A DNA stretch of 64,000 nucleotides, from NCBI RefSeq assembly GCF_028769735.1, contig NC_088169.1:43863229-43927228 (forward strand). Reading direction: 5' to 3'. The notes under the pieces are model-generated. The model saw only the letters and a list, made by a program, of their open reading frames with translations, did no database searches and had not been told where the DNA came from. Position 1 is the first letter of the stretch. Every line of letters begins with the position of its first letter. A program made the position numbers and the translations under genes. Positions 62,701 to 64,000 of the stretch are shown here, one piece after another. The DNA comes from Zonotrichia leucophrys gambelii. Taxonomy: Eukaryota; Chordata; Aves; Passeriformes; Passerellidae.

Positions 62701-64000
62701 CATTTACATTTTAATGTTTTGAAAATCTTTTACTAGGACTTGCTTTTGCCACATCTGCGTCTACCAGAAGGCACTTCTTCCACTAGCAACTATCACTACC
62801 CACCTCTCACAGGGCTCCTTTGTCTTCTAGCCATGGCTCTGTCAACACTGCACTCTTCTAGACTCTCTGAAAAACTCCAAAATATGTGGCAACATTTTTA
62901 TGTAGTTAAGAATAAAAGTTATTATTATATTTTATTGGAGAGAATATATGCAAAATTGGAAAATAATTTGGAAAATAAATGCCATCTCCCATTACACAGA
63001 AAGTGTGCTCACAGCTTTTTCCATTTCCCCCTAGTTTAAAGGACCCTTACAGAAAAGCTACTGAATTCTATGACTCTTGAAAATTTGTATGCCAGTAAAA
63101 TAAGCTGTTTCTATAGGTTGAACCTACCTTACCACACTTAGGCAGAGTTAAGTGGCTTAGATTTCTGTTCACTGCTAACATACTCTTATGCTATAGATTA
63201 ATTTTTAATAGGAATATCTTTCAAACGTAGTGACACAACACTACCAAATCCAAGCATGTCTAAGGCCTTTCCATTTTTTTTATTTCCACAGCAGCATCTA
63301 TCACTTAAGTTACTCCCTTTTCAGGGTTGTTCTCTTCTCTGGATGTCTGGGATGGGATGGTTTTCTTGCCATGTTGAAGGATGGGATGGTTTTGCTTACA
63401 GCCCAAACCTGAGACGCAGTTTACATGTATTTGGTTCTTCTGGTCATTTGAAATAATACAAACTGTAAATTGAAACCCTTTGTGTTAATGCATTCTCTTT
63501 GCGAGGTGTAAAGAAGGGCTGACAGAAATGAAAGAAGCATTAATATTCCATGTGTGCAGTAAGAAATATTTCACTCAGAGAGAGAAGTACCTCTATCATG
63601 CCTTAACCCCTCAATCAGCATTCACTCAGGACAACAAATTACTGAATATGAGATAATCCGACTGTAGATATATAGTTGAAAGTCTATAAACTTAAGAAAA
63701 GTCTCAGAGACTTTTTCTCAGTGAGAAAAATCAGTAACCTCCATTTAAATGGATATAATATTGATCTAAAAGAAGATGGTTTTTGTTCACTTGAAACAAA
63801 GTGGACTTGAGTCCATTTTGTTCATTTGGTAGCATTTGGAAGCCATGTTATTACCTCTTTGCCAAGTTGAAAAAAGGGTCTTTATAATGACTGTCCATCA
63901 GCCTGACCCTTCCCGGTAGTATCCTTAAAGATTATGACAACTTGAAATATGTAGGCCTTTTAAACCCCACTTCTACAAACTGCTTTAAAAAAATTATGTG
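59777..64000. other. AT-rich unique sequence, no gene seen
   Basis: No gene, RNA or confident repeat was recognised to the end of the window. Frames are short (99 codons at most, 62740-63039) with no recognised motif. A short internal repeat of GGATGGGATGGTTTT occurs at about 63349-63363 and again, as GGATGGGATGGTTTTGC, at about 63379-63395. Confidence 0.5.

Noticed and set aside
1..64000. CRISPR arrays, bacterial operons, ribosome binding sites, prophage or plasmid features
   Set aside because: The repeat content and composition are those of a vertebrate nuclear genome. No regularly spaced direct repeats or dense coding were seen.
1..64000. Scattered TATAAA and AATAAA words as promoters or polyadenylation sites
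   Set aside because: Expected often in AT-rich DNA. Only those inside the LTRs have the right mutual order and spacing.

Overview
This window looks like nuclear DNA from a bird. The evidence is the repeat content. There are about ten fragments of CR1 LINE retrotransposons in both orientations, several ending in the ATTCTRTGATTCTGTGA-type 3' tail typical of avian CR1. There are also avian-type endogenous retrovirus LTRs, a probable old amniote L3/CR1-like fragment, a probable MIR-like tRNA SINE relic, and a generally AT-rich background. I cannot name the species or the chromosome.

I found no protein-coding gene, exon, tRNA, rRNA, CRISPR array or operon that I can defend. No open frame has recognisable cellular homology. 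The frames that do look like a protein are decayed pieces of the CR1 ORF2 protein, and two long low-complexity frames come only from a TTCC microsatellite. The window is best read as intergenic or deep intronic gene-desert sequence.

Layout. 1-13966: AT-rich unique sequence with two unexplained GC-richer blocks (about 4220-4515 and 12150-12530). 13967-14400: probable old LTR. 14401-25690: mostly unique sequence with a MIR-like relic near 17180, an LTR fragment near 20435 and three notable hairpins (22663, 23155, 23992). 25691-34260: CR1-rich, including an opposed CR1 pair at 31305-32480 and an L3-like tail at 33950-34260. 34365-34930: another GC-richer block of unknown origin. 34931-42149: unique sequence with an AAACC repeat and a compact homeodomain/E-box cluster at 38973-39000. 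42150-42552: a CR1 with a second CR1 tail nested inside it. 43905-44461: a full-length but decayed solo LTR. 46535-47885: a long minus-strand CR1 that lacks the reverse transcriptase core. 48773-50282: a CR1 split by a well-preserved CpG-rich solo LTR (49367-50049) flanked by a perfect 6-bp target-site duplication. 52989-54288: two short CR1 fragments. 54635-54920: a 286-bp TTCC microsatellite. 59378-59776: a last CR1 3' end. The remainder is unique AT-rich sequence.

The clearest result is the layered history at 48773-50282: CR1 insertion, then retroviral insertion into it, then recombination of the provirus to a solo LTR. I see no undescribed biological system. The more open items are the strong 12-bp hairpin at 23992, the CR1 deletion junction near 47240, the GC-rich blocks, the regulatory-like cluster at 38973 and a 167-residue minus-strand open frame at 57227-57730 that is longer than expected by chance but matches nothing I recognise.
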